A DNA stretch of 64,000 nucleotides. It comes from Sisyra terminalis. Taxonomy: Eukaryota > Arthropoda > Insecta > Neuroptera > Sisyridae. Positions 12,613-25,001 of the stretch are shown here, in pieces (the stretch's first letter is position 1; the number at the start of each line of letters is the position of its first letter). The DNA lies in assembly GCA_958496175.1 (NCBI GenBank), contig OY292277.1, forward strand, positions 36,033,050 through 36,097,049, written 5' to 3'. A program made the position numbers and the translations under genes. The notes below the pieces were generated by a model. The model searched no databases. It was not told the origin of the DNA and saw nothing but the letters and a program-made list of their open reading frames with translations.

Positions 12613-13059
12613 GTCATGAATTTATTGTTTCATTGACTTAGTACTATTTGTATCCAATAGATCCATTAATATCCATTTAATAAATATATTAATGTATTAA
12701 AGACTTAATGATGTGAAACCAAGAAGAAAAAAAATATAAATAAGTATTAAATGTTTGGGAGTCGTAAAGGGGTATTTTGATTCGTATATTATTTTAAGTG
12801 TGCCTATCTAATGCTTGGCCAGCTGGTTTTTCGAAAATATTTTTTCCCTAAAAAAACCTGCGATAATGTTTGTCTCCACCCTTCCATTTTCATTTAAAAC
12901 ATGATAATCACAGGTATGAAAAAATCCCTTCAAAAAAATAAATCTTCCACATCATGATTATTGTAATAAAATATATTTGTTGGGTTGTGTTGTTTTGTAA
13001 ACGTCAAGGGAATGGTTGGTCATTTTTTTACATAAGGGAAAAAACGCAGGGTGTCAGAT
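12613..13059. other. Gene-free stretch
   Basis: AT-rich with no feature recognised. Confidence 0.5.
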
Positions 13060-13520
13060 ACTTATCAAAGCGAGCCGTCTCGACGAAATTTCCAACCGGT
13101 GGCTGCGACTGTTACTTTGGCCAATCTTCCTCTTTCACACAGGTGTCGAGCAGGTACCTACCTCTACCTGTTCGCTGGATTTATCATCCACCCAATAATA
13201 TTTGTTGGGAATCACTCGTTAGAAAGTTAATCAGCGCCAGGTGCCTAGTTCTAACGAAAAAAAAATCCATCCCTTTCCTTCTCGGAGTCATCGCCACTTC
13301 ACTAATGACATCTTTCTTTCCTCTAGCCAACTTAAACTTGATCTGTTGTTTTTTTTTTCACCCGATTCCACCTATTTTATCAAAATTATTGACCGGTTCG
13401 ACTTGGGCAAATTCACAAGAAAGGATGTGAAAGAAATAAAGGATGAGTCGTCCAAAACGAGGTTAAATTTAATCGGAATCGATCCACCTGGGCCGCTTGT
13501 TTCACTTCTTTCTACTTAAC
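13060..13520. promoter_or_regulatory. Candidate enhancer with clustered CAGGTR sites
   Basis: A higher-complexity island. Within ~105 bp it has CAGGTG (13140-13145), CAGGTA (13151-13156), CTACCTG (13164-13170, the reverse of CAGGTAG) and CAGGTG (13238-13243). CAGGTG is the E-box bound by Snail/Zeb and bHLH factors, and CAGGTAG is the Zelda-type site in Drosophila. That is family knowledge, and binding in this genome is inference. Several ORFs of 60 to 158 codons overlap here in different frames without domains, so I do not call a gene. Confidence 0.35.
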
Positions 13521-14002
13521 AACTTAAAGAAGTATCTTCAGTAATTCGTTAGAGTTGCACAGCTGGACGTGAATTTAGAAAATTCGGAACGTTTCGAAAT
13601 ACTTATACGTACTACGTAGGTATATATATTTTTTGAATAAACGTTGTTTGATCTTTGATAAAGAACTTCCAGCTTGACCCTTTTATTTTTTATGAATAAA
13701 ATGTAATGCGTAAATATAAAACAGATCGCAGATGGACAAATGCCTTTCGAATTAATTGTCTATTTTTATTGGCATCGACCAACACTAAATGTTTTAATGT
13801 GGAAACTTTAGATTGGGTTCGTTCAGTAGGAACGCATCTGTTTCGATTTATGGAAGAAATGTTAAACGAAAAAATGCAAGATGCAAAAAATTAATTTGCA
13901 TTTCTTGTAAAAATAATTCCCATTCAACTTTTATTTAGCTTCTTTTGATTCTATAATGACATCATTGGAAAAATATTTTTAGCCCTACTTTACCTTATAG
14001 AT
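13521..14002. other. Gene-free stretch
   Basis: AT-rich. No feature is recognised apart from the target duplication of the next element at its end. Confidence 0.5.
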
Positions 14003-14435
14003 CAGGGATGTCAAACACGCGGCCCGTGAGCCGCATGCGGCCCAATCAATATATCCAACTCAAAATAAATAAAAAATAGTAATGTGAAATAGAAACGAAA
14101 CCAGATTATAAAATTATAATAGGTATACTTCTTAATAGGTATAATACTTTATTCATAAACTATACTAAACTATATTGATAACGCTCACGTTGGGTCAATT
14201 TTGAAAGTAGTTTCGACCAATAAAATTTCTCCCGAAATAGAAAAAATAGTAGCACAGAAGAGATGTCAAGTATCAGGACGTAAACAATAATAATTTAACT
14301 TTATAATATGTTTAGTACATTGTACAATTCAAAGCAAAAATATAAATTTTTATGAACATTGATTTTTTTTGCGGTCCGCCTAAAGTTAAGCATTGTTTAT
14401 AAGGCCTTAGTAAGCTTTTAAGTTTGACACTCCTG
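14003..14435. mobile_element. hAT-type MITE (CAGGGATGTCAAAC terminus)
   Basis: The 433-bp element begins CAGGGATGTCAAACACGC, followed by GCGGCCCGTGAGCCGC. It ends AGTTTGACACTCCTG, whose reverse complement CAGGAGTGTCAAACT matches the start. Flanks TTATAGAT (13995-14002) and TTATATAA (14436-14443) agree at 6 of 8 positions, consistent with an aged hAT target duplication. It is non-coding. Confidence 0.75.
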
Positions 14436-15254
14436 TTATATAATATAGAATAACAACAAAATATAAACAATCGAAACTTATGAAATTATTCTTCTGAAAT
14501 TCTCCTAGAATTATAAAGGTTTTTCTATAGTTTATATTTTATTACCGGTAGTTATAATAAAACTTGTGGGTATTAGGTACTAGTACTTATTTCTTCCATC
14601 CAATAAGTTTCATCAAAATCAGACTTAAGTGTACGGATAGTTATGTCAAATTGGTAAAGTAGGGATATAATATTAAGGTGAGAAAAAATCGATTAATTAA
14701 AAATGGATTTTTCACGTTTCAATAATAAGCAATTTGGGAAAAATCGATTTTTTCCTATCATTTGAAAGAATGTCTACTTTTCTTATTTGTATGTGTTACG
14801 GTAGTGTGATAAATTGAAAATTATTAACAATTACCAAAAGCCGTAGAAAAGTAGCACTCCGGTACTCCTTACCGCTCTGGAGTCTTTTATGAGCTCGAGA
14901 GGGGAGGGTGGACGTAAAATCAGCGAACAAAGAAAAAAAACGATTTTCTGTTGTATTAAAGTCGATTGGTTGAAACAATTCTTATAGAAGAAATAATCGA
15001 TTTTTTTCCATAATCGATTATTTTTTTCACATTCTTATGGTAAAATAGTGGAAAACAGGGAGTGAAGCTGAATCGGCCCTACGTTCTCTGCGGTACAAAA
15101 ATTGAACAGAAGAACAAAACTCTTATTATAGAAATGGTTTCCCAAGAGACTCAATAAATGGCTGACTTTTTGTATTAATCATGGATTGCTAACCTTCGAC
15201 ATTCGGAAAGTAGCATAATATTACTGTAACTAATTAATTCAGAAATTATTTTTT
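14436..15254. other. Gene-free stretch
   Basis: AT-rich. A GC-richer patch lies near 14830-14950 without a coding signal. ATCGATTTTTT-type words recur inverted near 14740 and 14995-15030. Confidence 0.45.
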
Positions 15255-15640
15255 TGATTAAACCAGAGTTTTATAATTGTCTATGTAGATTTTTGCCAGA
15301 AAGTCCTTTTACATTCTATGTTCCTTTTCCTTGAATTGGATGATGAGTTGTAGTGTTTGGTATTTATCGTAGCGCATAATTGGTCTTAGAACCGAAGCTT
15401 TCGCATCTGTATGGTCCTTAGAATTTCAAGTTTTTGTCCATTTATTGAAGTATTTTATCGTTGGAAATATTCTTTATACTGCTTATTTTCAGAACCCGTT
15501 TGTAGACCCACATTTCAACAGCCTGTATTTTGTCACTTGTGATTTTTGGAGGGTTCAGGCTTCTACACCGTACAGCAGTACAATAAATAGATATCATCTT
15601 TAGAGTCTTATCACTCCTAAAGGCGTTTTTAATATTGCTG
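15255..15640 (-). pseudogene. RTE-type LINE reverse transcriptase remnant (C-terminal)
   Basis: Conceptual minus-strand translation gives KIQAVEMWVYKRVLKIS and then NISNDKILQ. After a frame break it gives MRYDKYQTLQLIIQ and DFLAKIYIDNYKTL. This order matches the C-terminal end of RTE-clade reverse transcriptases (typically ...ETDRIQAFEMW..., NDKY..LQLIIQ, SWLKN). There are stop codons and at least one frameshift, and the catalytic palm domain is absent. It is a dead fragment of a non-LTR retrotransposon. Confidence 0.7.
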
Positions 15641-15910
15641 AAGTTTCCCGACTAGTAAACTTCAAAAATAGTTCTCAAAGCTAAAAATTCTTTAATTTCT
15701 AGAAAAAAATGAGTTACTAACAGGGTCGTTAAATAATAGTTTATGAAAATCTACCTTGATTCATAATTTGCATTTACCGATCATTTTCTTTATGCAAAGT
15801 AGGGTCTTATAAACAATTTGATTATATTTCAAATAGGCAACTAAAACAATACGATTTTTGCATAATGGCTCTTTCGATATCTTTACGTTTTCTAAATACT
15901 TAGCGTTAGG
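15641..15910. other. Gene-free stretch
   Basis: AT-rich with no feature recognised. Confidence 0.5.
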
Positions 15911-16054
15911 GATTGCAATCCATCAAAGTGGGATCCCGCGATTCAGCGAGATCCAGCTCAATTTTAAACTCTGCGGGATCCCCCAGGATCCCGCTGTCAC
16001 GAAGTCAATCCACCAAAAATCCCGCGGGATTGGAAACTGCGGGATTGCAATCCC
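15911..16054. mobile_element. Short palindromic hAT-like MITE
   Basis: A ~144-bp element whose ends carry AGGGATTGCAATCC and GGATTGCAATCCCT in inverted orientation. The word GGATTGCAATCC is itself palindromic. Inside are further inverted words: GGGATCCCGCG, GCGGGATCCC, AGGATCCCGC and ATCCCGCGGGAT. Flanks TTAGCGTT and TAAGCGTT agree at 7 of 8 bases, consistent with an 8-bp target duplication. The element is far more GC-rich than the surrounding DNA. Overlapping short ORFs are artefacts of the repeats. Confidence 0.65.
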
Positions 16055-16549
16055 TAGTAAGCGTTGAAAAAAATGCAAGACCTACTGAGAAACAAGAGAT
16101 CAAGGTGGTCGTTCTTAAAATGGTATAGGTATAGTGAATTCAAAGCTTGTGTCTAGCAAAGTTTCAATATTTTTTCGATTTATCGATTTTTCTAAACCCT
16201 AGATTTGCTAAAGACCTTATTCCAAACCTTTGTCATTATAACTACAAATTTATTATTAAACTTAAGTAAAAACAGAAATTGTGTATAGAATTAAATAAAT
16301 AAAAGTTATAAACCCAATTTTTGAACCAAATCAATCCCGTATCCGTGTTCTTTTACAGTTTAAATAAATAGTGAATATTTTAATTTATCCTAATGAAAAT
16401 TTTTAAATTTAATGCAATTTATAATGGTTTGTTTGTAATTTTTGTTTAGAAGTGAAATTTAGACGATAGTTTGGAAGTGAATTTTTAATAAGGGATGATT
16501 TTTCTGTATCAACCCCATATAATTTTGTATTTATTTGCGAGGGAGCTAA
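16055..16549. other. Gene-free stretch
   Basis: AT-rich with no feature recognised. Confidence 0.5.
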
Positions 16550-17250
16550 AGCTGGGGTTGAAAATAATCGCGTGTGCTGTGACCATCTGGAGGACGTCTG
16601 CAGATGATGTTTCTCTTCTTTGTACGCCCGTGCCTCCCTAAATAGACAAAAAATTAAAAACGGGACTATCTAATTCCTTTTATCAATATATAATTCTAGG
16701 TTACAACTTTTTAGTTATTAAATATTTTAAAAATAAGGGACAGCACACGGAAGGGTTTGTCGAATCAATTTGAAAATTAAGTGCAATTTACGAGTGGGAA
16801 AAACGCTGTTTCAAAATCAATTACGGTATCTGGAGTTTTGCATCTGACGCATCCGTATATTCACTTTTAGTGTACCCGCTGCTGATAAAACGCGTCCCGT
16901 GTCGTCACCATTCATAAATCATTTGTATTTATTGTTTTGAAAATAAAACAAACTGTCGTTTCCGCTGATCGTTTTGTACTTCCGGCGTGTTTTTTGTCGC
17001 CCCGAGCGATGCGATCTCATGTGAATGACAGAAATGGCCGAGGTTGGCTTCCAAGGACCGCCGTCCCCCGCGGCCAGGGTGAAACAAGGGACTCATTGCA
17101 ACGGGGAATTCTCGATTCTCGATTTAGGGATCAGATGGATGTATCTTCCTTCATTAACATCTCTCTGTGCACCGCCTGCTGCTTTGGCATGTGCGAAATG
17201 TACTCATCATCTGTATTATATTTATAGTTCATGCAATTCGATGCATCTCA
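16550..17250. promoter_or_regulatory. GC-richer island, candidate regulatory or first-exon region
   Basis: Two GC-richer patches (16550-16640 and 16830-17220) lie in AT-rich DNA. The second has homeodomain-type words (TTCATAAATCA, TATTTATTG) next to GC-rich sequence. From 17023 a plus-strand frame reads MTEMAEVGFQGPPSPAAR with codon thirds richer in G/C than the surroundings, and AGG followed by GTGAAA (about 17079) could be a splice donor. I do not recognise this peptide. The island could be an enhancer, a first coding exon, or both. Confidence 0.3.
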
Positions 17251-17407
17251 TTGCCTGATCCCTACTGTTTTTTTTTTATTGAAACGAAAATAGTCGTCAA
17301 TATGGTCATGAAAATAGCATTAACTACGCTTCAATAACAAGAGTGAACACTAAGAATCAAAAAATATTTACTATAATACAATAAAGAATATTCCAACTAT
17401 ATACATA

Positions 17408-17720
17408 CAGTCCCTGGCCATATTATTAGACGCACTTCAGATTTTATACAAAATACAAAATGTGCATATTCTACTAAATTCAATTTAATATTGCTTACTT
17501 TTTACATGATAAAAAGTTGTATAGATTTTTAGGAAATATATTTTCTGTATAAGGGTAAAACCTTGTTTATTATCCTTATTACCCTACTTTAGAATAATAG
17601 CCTTGATTTGAAACCCATTGAAAATATGTGGAAGTTGCTGAAGAAAAAAGTAGCTAAAAAGTGGTCACCTCTTACTTATGTTTTTAAGTCGACTATTTTG
17701 AATTTACGAATTAAATAATA
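17408..17720. mobile_element. Tc1-like element remnant
   Basis: Preceded by TA, the left end CAGTCCCTGGCCATATTATT is a Tc1-type terminal repeat. The right terminus was not found, so the copy has lost one end and most of its transposase. Confidence 0.65.
17596..17718 (+). pseudogene. Tc1 transposase C-terminal fragment
   Basis: A 40-codon frame ending in TAA begins NSLDLKPIENMWKLLKKKV. This matches the SPDLNPIENLW block that carries the last catalytic acidic residue (the E in PIEN) of Tc1 transposases. The N of NPIEN has become K, and everything upstream of this block is missing. It lies inside the Tc1 remnant that starts at 17408. Confidence 0.75.
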
Positions 17721-20700
17721 GCATACATTTGATTTATAAGTCTCCACATACAACTTAAAAATGCTTTTTTGTTTAATACTTATTTTAAGTACCTACTCTA
17801 GTTTGTGATATCATCTTGCGTTCTTTATGTTATATGATGTATCTTTATGTTCTTTATGCTAAAAGCTTGGATCTTATCATTGAAGATTTTTACCGAGAAT
17901 ATTCAATTTTTATGGTCCCAACTAAAAATGACTAGATATCTATAGATTCTCAAAATGCTTTACGATTAAAAATTCTAAGTCTAAGAAAGTACGTATATTT
18001 CATTCAGCAATTTTAATATTAGCTTCATAACTAAGCTAGGTAAGTTCTTAATATTTGAAACGAAAAGTTACTAAAAATTTAGTGACTTTTGGAATTTTCC
18101 TAAATAAAAATATATAGCTCACAAATAAATAATTCATTTGACTCCTGATTTTTCCTAAAATACCAATAATTTTCAGAAATATCAATCAAATATCCTCAGC
18201 TTTCATTTTGATAATAGCTACTTTTTTGTATTTAGCACGGTTCAAAAGTTATAATGATTTTTTTTTGTTTTGGAAAATTTAATTGGGGGGGGGGGAGAAA
18301 ACGCGGCACCCCCCGGTGATGAATTTTTTGAAAGAAATCATCTTTGGGACTTAATCTATCAATTAATTAAAAAATTGGTTTCTATGTAGTAATTTTTGGG
18401 TACTTCACTTATAAATTTCACTTCCGCGACTCTACTAGAAATTAGAAGAAAATCGATCGAAATCCGTACTCAATATTATGGTATATGCGTGTCTTTGAAT
18501 GGGGGTTAAGTTTATATTTATAGTATTAGTATTTTAAAAAATAAATTACAACAAAATTGAAGGGTACAAATAATTTCAATAGTCATGATTTAATTTTTAC
18601 TATTTTTAAAATAATCAATTGTCATCACGTATCCCTAATTGCGCGTGGTGAGATAAGCATTAGCTGATTTATTTTTATACTTACGTCTACGTTTTTTAAA
18701 GAGCTTACAAAAAATTAAAGTTTTGAAAAATTTAAAGTTCAAAATTGGCTTAACCAGAAAATCACAGAGTAGGTATGCAAACCTACAGGTATACCTGGCT
18801 ATCATACCTATCATATCTACAAATATAATTGCCAAATATTGAATGAATCGGAGTTGCATATATCAACATTATGTCATGGAGAAAAGTGTAATTCTTTAAT
18901 ATTGAAACACTCCTTTATTTACTCACTTATGTACTTTAAAAATTCAGTACAGTTTCGCAGATCCGTTTAAAAGATATTAATGTTTGTTAATTGGTTACAA
19001 TATAAGCATTATAATTACTGTCAAATTAAATTTGTTATTTGGTGCATTTGGGAGAGTTTTTCTTCGTAGTCAAAAATATGTGATGATATTTACGAAAAAG
19101 TATCGTAAAGATACAGTTTATATGCTTATCTTCCTGTGACTTTTGTTTAATAGTGTACCCTTCATCGGAATCTTACAATTAGATTTATATAGGCAGGTGT
19201 TGCTACTTGTAGAAGTGTTATATTTAAAGGAAAAAAATCTAATATCTTGCTCTGCCCTGTTTACTAATACCGAATTAAAATTAATAAGTATTTATTGTAA
19301 TTACAGCCTTGAAATGTGTAAAACAATCCGATTATGTTACAGACGGCAATTGTATCCGGGACATTTGGCAGAGCACGGGCCCAACGACGGATGTTCAACA
19401 ATTTTTTTTTATCGACGCTCGAAAAATGCGCGATGTGTAACCCCGAAACACGCTTTGGCGTTGTGTAACATCTGCAGTCGATTTTACAGCATATTCCCTT
19501 TTTTTTAAAACGAGAAAACAAAACAACCCTAAATAGAATGCTCAATTCTGACCGGATCAAGATGCATATGATAGTTGGTGCTGCACGCCTTTTCCTCTAA
19601 GACACAAACGCCACATTGTGTCAAGGCAAAGAGAGCTTTTTTTTATGACAAAAATTAATATTCAACACATAGAAAGACCTCCATTATCGAAAGTCGTAAA
19701 TAAAAAAATGTTTAATGTTTACGTTAACATTGCAAAAACAGGTGCCCCATTACAAATTTTGACCGATTTCTCTATTACGTATTTCCGGAGTTTGGAAACA
19801 TATTTTCTATAAACAAAAAAAGAATAGAAAAATAGACATTGGAAGAAAGTTTCATTGATAAAATCAAGACATCTGTGTTACATCACAGAAATAAGCCAGA
19901 TTTTTTTCTTTTAAATTTAGGGCCAAAATTATCAGTTTGATGTATCGAAAATAAATAGAACTGTAAGTGATAAAGAAATTCACCTGCTCTTCTCTAAATT
20001 ATAGAAAAAAATATATATATAATATGGAAGGCAGCTGATCCAGGTTGGCTAAGAAACAAAAGATGACTTGTTAAATTAGTTGTGCACACGTGAATCTAAT
20101 CATTATCTTAATTATAAAATCAAGAAATCAAAAGGAAAAAAATATATGGCACGTGATAACATTTTTAATCTTTGTTTTAATGTTATCTGTATAATGCCTT
20201 ATTGATGGGCTGATTTTCCGCTTACTTTTACGTACCCCCTATTTTTGGTGGGAAGTTTCTGCAAAACACAGTAGTCTGTTGACAAAATATAATCTTTTTT
20301 TACCATATATACCATATATTAGTCAATATACCATATAATATCAAATGATAAGTAAAAATCAACCAACTTGAATATTTTCAAAATGAATCTATGAAACTTG
20401 ACAAAATTTTCAAGTTAATCTACGACGCATTTACAAAAAATAGCCGAATTTCTAGATAAATGCATTAGAAGTAGAACAAATTAATTAATAAAATTAACTT
20501 ATTAGTAGAAAATCGTATACTTTTGAAAAAAACTGTCTTTACAATTAATAGGGGGACCGGAAAATAATCTTGTTTTTTCTAATATAAAATTAAAACTAAA
20601 AATTTTTAAACAAGTTTTAATTTTTCCTTCTATTACGTCCACTGTATGTCTGTTTTCTTTCTGAATGTTATCCGTCTGTTTATTTTTTCTTTCTATCGCC

Positions 20701-21349
20701 ACGTCAAGAATAATTCTTTCTTAATTGACTTTTTCCAATGCATCCAGCATGTTTGTAATTTTCATTAACCATTTTCCAATTAACCATTTCATGTACTTTC
20801 TGCGTCTTTAGTGTCATATTATAAAGTTTTTTGAGCACTGCGTGTTTTAATTTTTAAAGTTTTTCTCTTATTTTATAATTAAAAATATTATCATAGGAAT
20901 AGCAATTAATTTTGCAGCTTTATGAAACAATGTTCAATTTGTAACGTTTCATCAACTAATCGCCAACTTTATCAATCGAATCTTAAAAATATACTTAGTG
21001 GTACAAGTGTATTGGGTTGTTATCAATAATTCTTCTAACAATTTGTTTTACAATGGGTTTTTTTCTTTGAATGAATATTGATTGATTATTATAAATTAAT
21101 GAAAAACTTATTTAAGTCTTACAGAAAAGTATATATAACCACAATTAATAAAGAAAAAGAAAAACTCAACCATTGATTGAAGAGTTATTGATTACTGTAG
21201 AAGATAACAAGATAGGTACATTACCAAATAAATTTTTAATTTTCGGTACTTAGATAAAGTTAGCAATTATTTCACTAATCGTTGTCAACTAAAAATTAAT
21301 TGAATGAGCTATAAAAATAATCATAGTTTAGATGAAAATTAATTTGTTG
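17721..21349. other. Gene-free stretch
   Basis: AT-rich. A poly-G tract followed by GCGGCACCCCCCGG lies at 18283-18315. A GC-richer patch (about 19340-19490) has no clear reading frame and could be regulatory. No transposon ends or RNA genes were seen in the rest. Confidence 0.45.
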
Positions 21350-21476
21350 TTGTTGTTTATCGTCGCTTTATAACTGCCAAAGCTTTTAGTGACTTTAGGG
21401 TTAATAAAGAACCGTATATCGAGAAATATTGACAATTTGCTCGATACGAAGAGCGATCCCAAAACCTATCAGAATA
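21350..21476 (-). repeat. tRNA-derived SINE, 5'-truncated copy
   Basis: The minus-strand copy retains the tail (reverse complement of TTATCGTCGCTTTATAACTG), the body and a degraded B box near 21450. The A box and head are missing, as in a 5'-truncated retro-insertion. Confidence 0.7.
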
Positions 21477-24309
21477 CTTTGTATAAATTACCTTTCTTTT
21501 TTATTTACTGTAGTTAATGTATCATACATTAAGCATTAGAAAAGAGGAACCAGTAGGGATTTTCCAGGATACAAGTTATCGAGAATTTTTCAAAATTCGG
21601 AAAGTTATTATTGAAGTAACGAAAAACTTCTTTCGGTTTCCTTCAGATTAATTATATTTTAGAGAGGAATATCTTCACATAACTTTTACAATCTGTTGGA
21701 GGATCGGTGAGTTCAGAAATATAAAAAAGTATACTGGCTGTTATTAAAGACTTAATGAATCCAATACCTTTTGATTTTCTCCACTGCCAGAAAAAAATAA
21801 ACCCAAAATGTTGTTATAGAATTTGAAATTATTTTGTACAAACTTCAGTTATTTTGAAGTGGTACAAGTAAAATTGAATTTGATTGTGTGGTGCACCTCT
21901 AATCTCATCTGTAATTACCTCTAATCATTATCTCAAATTTGAACTACCTGATTGTTGTAATTTGTTTCAACTTTTATTCGATTTTGTTCAATTGATAATT
22001 GTTGTCATTAGCCAGTGTAAGTTGTGACTATATCACGGATCACTACTAGGGAATATAATAATAGGCAAATGTATACATGTCGGTAAAGACAGAGAAGAAA
22101 GATTGTAAAGATATACGTGTAGATGAAAATCAAATATAATTGTTTGATATAACTTATTGCAGTCATTAGTATCGTTCAGTTGCCAATTTTTGCTTTTTGC
22201 CTTTTGTCATATGTGTCAGTGTTAGGCTGTGAATATTTCACGGGTAGTTTCCAGTAGGCATTATAATAGCTATATCATAACAGAAGATAATGTTGACAAG
22301 GAAAGGTAGAATTTTTGCTAAATGGACACGGTTAGATTGAATTATTTTTCGTGTCTTTTAAATTACATTATTTACAGACTATTTATTTCTTATAATTTTT
22401 TTTATATGTAAATGATTCAAACAAGAATAATTTTGAAATAATTTTATACCAAATCTGAAAATTTGATTCGAATTAAATTTATTATAACTTCAAAGAATAA
22501 TGAAAGGGTAGAAAACAAATGAGTATCCACAAGACAAAAAGCTCAAAACAAACGAGCGTTAAAAGCAACCACAGCCACCTTTCTTGCATATAGATACCTA
22601 CTACCTATCTGAAAAATATTTTTCTCATAATTTGATAATTTCGTTTCTAAAAAATTCTCAAATGAATTGGTAGCGTGAGAATATTCAAACAAATCGACCT
22701 TCACTAATTGAAATATATTCCAATGGATCTAAAGCGACCAGTGTAAATCCAATTATTTCTTTATTTATGCAGAACGCTCATTTTGCTTAGCCATCAATAT
22801 ATGTGTATATTTGCAAGTGCATACAAATCATGCAACGAGCCACTCGTCAATTTCAGGTGATCAACAAACGTAGGTACCTGTGATAAATTCCCACAAGAAC
22901 CATTTCCGAAGAATGCGTTTTTCAAACGAATTTGGAACAAATCTGGTAGTCACAATGTCCTAATTTCCATTGCGGATTTTACAAATGTATGGTAATTTCG
23001 GTGCCGAGGGCGTAAATTTTTTCAGAATTTTTGATATTAAAGTGCAAAAATAGACTGCGATATTGAAATTGGTACAAATGCGAAATTATAGGGGGCTAAC
23101 AGTGCACGGGCTCCCTAATCACGCAATTAATTTAAAGGATTGTTCACATTTTTCTGAAAATCGTAACCGTGCGATCATTCTTCGACGCCAGACGACGTTT
23201 CGTGTGAAAAAATCTCAATAAGAAATTATTATAATTTTTCGATTTTTGGCATTGAAATCTCCGTGGCTTAACATTCAACAGAAGCCTGGATCTATGGAAT
23301 TTGGAATTATCAAACAAATTTCGTTGTGATTTATTTAAATTAAGATTTTATTAGTGCTGCAGGGCATTACCGTACTTATGTAAATTTCGAAAATACTTTT
23401 GCTTTCAATTTCATAAATCTAACAGAAGCGTGAATTTCGGAAGTTTTATTATTAGTTAACCACTTGTGGCAATATTGGAACTACAAACAATGAAAATTAG
23501 CATTTAGCTTTTATTTTGTGATACATATGGACATTAGAATAAACGATTACCTGAAAATCCTTATTTAGTTTAGCATACTATTCCATAAACCACTATTATT
23601 TCTTTAAATTTGTAAAATGAATGGGAGTTTCATTCCACGAATAAAGGCATTTTAAAATAGTAAAAAGCTAGTATTTGGTTTTTACTACGAAATTCATTTT
23701 GATCAAAAATTATGAGGTAAAACTACCTTTAGGCAAGTAGCATTACTGTTTTTACAAAATCCCATCAATTAACTTAACTTTACCATTTTAGGTTTATCTT
23801 TTTTCCAAATTGAAACTTTTGGGATTTATTCCTAATACTAAGAATAACATAGTTTTTGGAATATATTCATCAAAATATTTTATTTGAAGTTCATGAAAAT
23901 AAAAGGAAGTAGTGAATTTTTATATCATTTTATTTTTTAGTTTTGAGTATTCAAAGTTTTCTGGAGATAAACTTTTCTAATTTCCTAATATGTATTCAAA
24001 ATTGGAGCAAATTTTGCCTGTAAAAGAGTGGAGGAAACAGAATATAAAAAAAAGATCAGAAAAAATATAAAAAAATATTTAAATTCTCCTAAAGGCATAT
24101 TAGCAAAAGGGAATCCTTAAATTACGATAGTAATTTTATGATTCCTCCACATTTGAACCAATATATTGGCCAATGTTGTGGTCCACAAATCGTTCTGATC
24201 AAACTTTACAAAGTGATCCAAACATTGAACTAGCATTCCAATGTCGGCTACCTTTTTATCATTGTACCGCCAATATCAAATATTAAATATCAAAACATAA
24301 TTTTGTTGT
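21477..24309. other. Gene-free stretch
   Basis: AT-rich. Around 23060-23220 a moderately GC-richer patch contains TAATCACGCAATTAATT, a homeodomain-type word cluster. No gene or transposon end was recognised. Confidence 0.45.
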
Positions 24310-24780
24310 TAATTTTTAACTTTACTTGATGAAAATGTTTTCCATGGCGAAAAATTGAGAAAAAATGTCCAAAATTACTGTTTCTATAGAAACCGCTAAA
24401 TAATCGAACTGTCAAGGTTTATAAAATACACAGGTGGCCTCATGCGCTACGTGACGTATCCAGAAGAAATTCGTGCATATCTTCAGACTGATTCAAATTT
24501 CAAAATTCTTCGTATAACGTCATATTTATTTTTCCAATAGGGCAACCTGTGTAATTTATAAACGTTGGTGTACTGTGACGTCACAGAAGACCCATAGGGG
24601 CGCCCATCGTTTTCGGATTCTCATTTGCTCATTAAAATTAAAACTTTTGTTCTTGCACAATACAAGTTTTTCATAGCTTAAAATTGGTTTTTCCTCAGAT
24701 TCACAATGCTCTTTATCAATTGAAAAAGTATGCATATAGTCTATCTCTATTATACTTACAAAAACCGTCATTATTTTGTC
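24310..24780 (+). repeat. Dispersed repeat D with CRE palindrome, copy 1
   Basis: It shares an ordered series of blocks with 59470-59740 and, inverted, with 39850-40160: AAATGTTTTCCATGGCG, ATTACTGTTTCTATAGAAA, TGACGTCACAGAAGA, TCGTTTTCGGATTCTCATTT, GGTTTTTCCTCA and a final TCTTTATC block. TGACGTCA (24576-24583) is a perfect CREB/ATF palindrome. It is non-coding, and the family is unknown to me. Its ends are not resolved, so the superfamily cannot be stated. Confidence 0.65.
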
Positions 24781-25001
24781 TTGTTTCAAATCAAAAAGAA
24801 TTTTTTCGGTACAATACTCTACGAGATAACATCAACAATAAAGGTATAAACTAACTTTCTTTTAGTACAATCCTCTAACAGTAATAGAACAGTTTAGACC
24901 GAATAAACCGTTAAAATTTTTTGAAAAAAGCTCACATTGGCGAGTTAACAGCCTTAAAAATTTTATAATTTTTTTCTTTATTTAAGTAAGGTAATATTAT
25001 A

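Noticed and set aside
12954..13430. 158-codon plus-strand ORF
   Set aside because: Low-complexity, aromatic-rich translation with no recognisable motif. It overlaps two other frames in the same island.
18283..18315. Poly-G tract as a family B MITE end
   Set aside because: No CAAGGG-YGGAT terminus or target duplication is present beside it.
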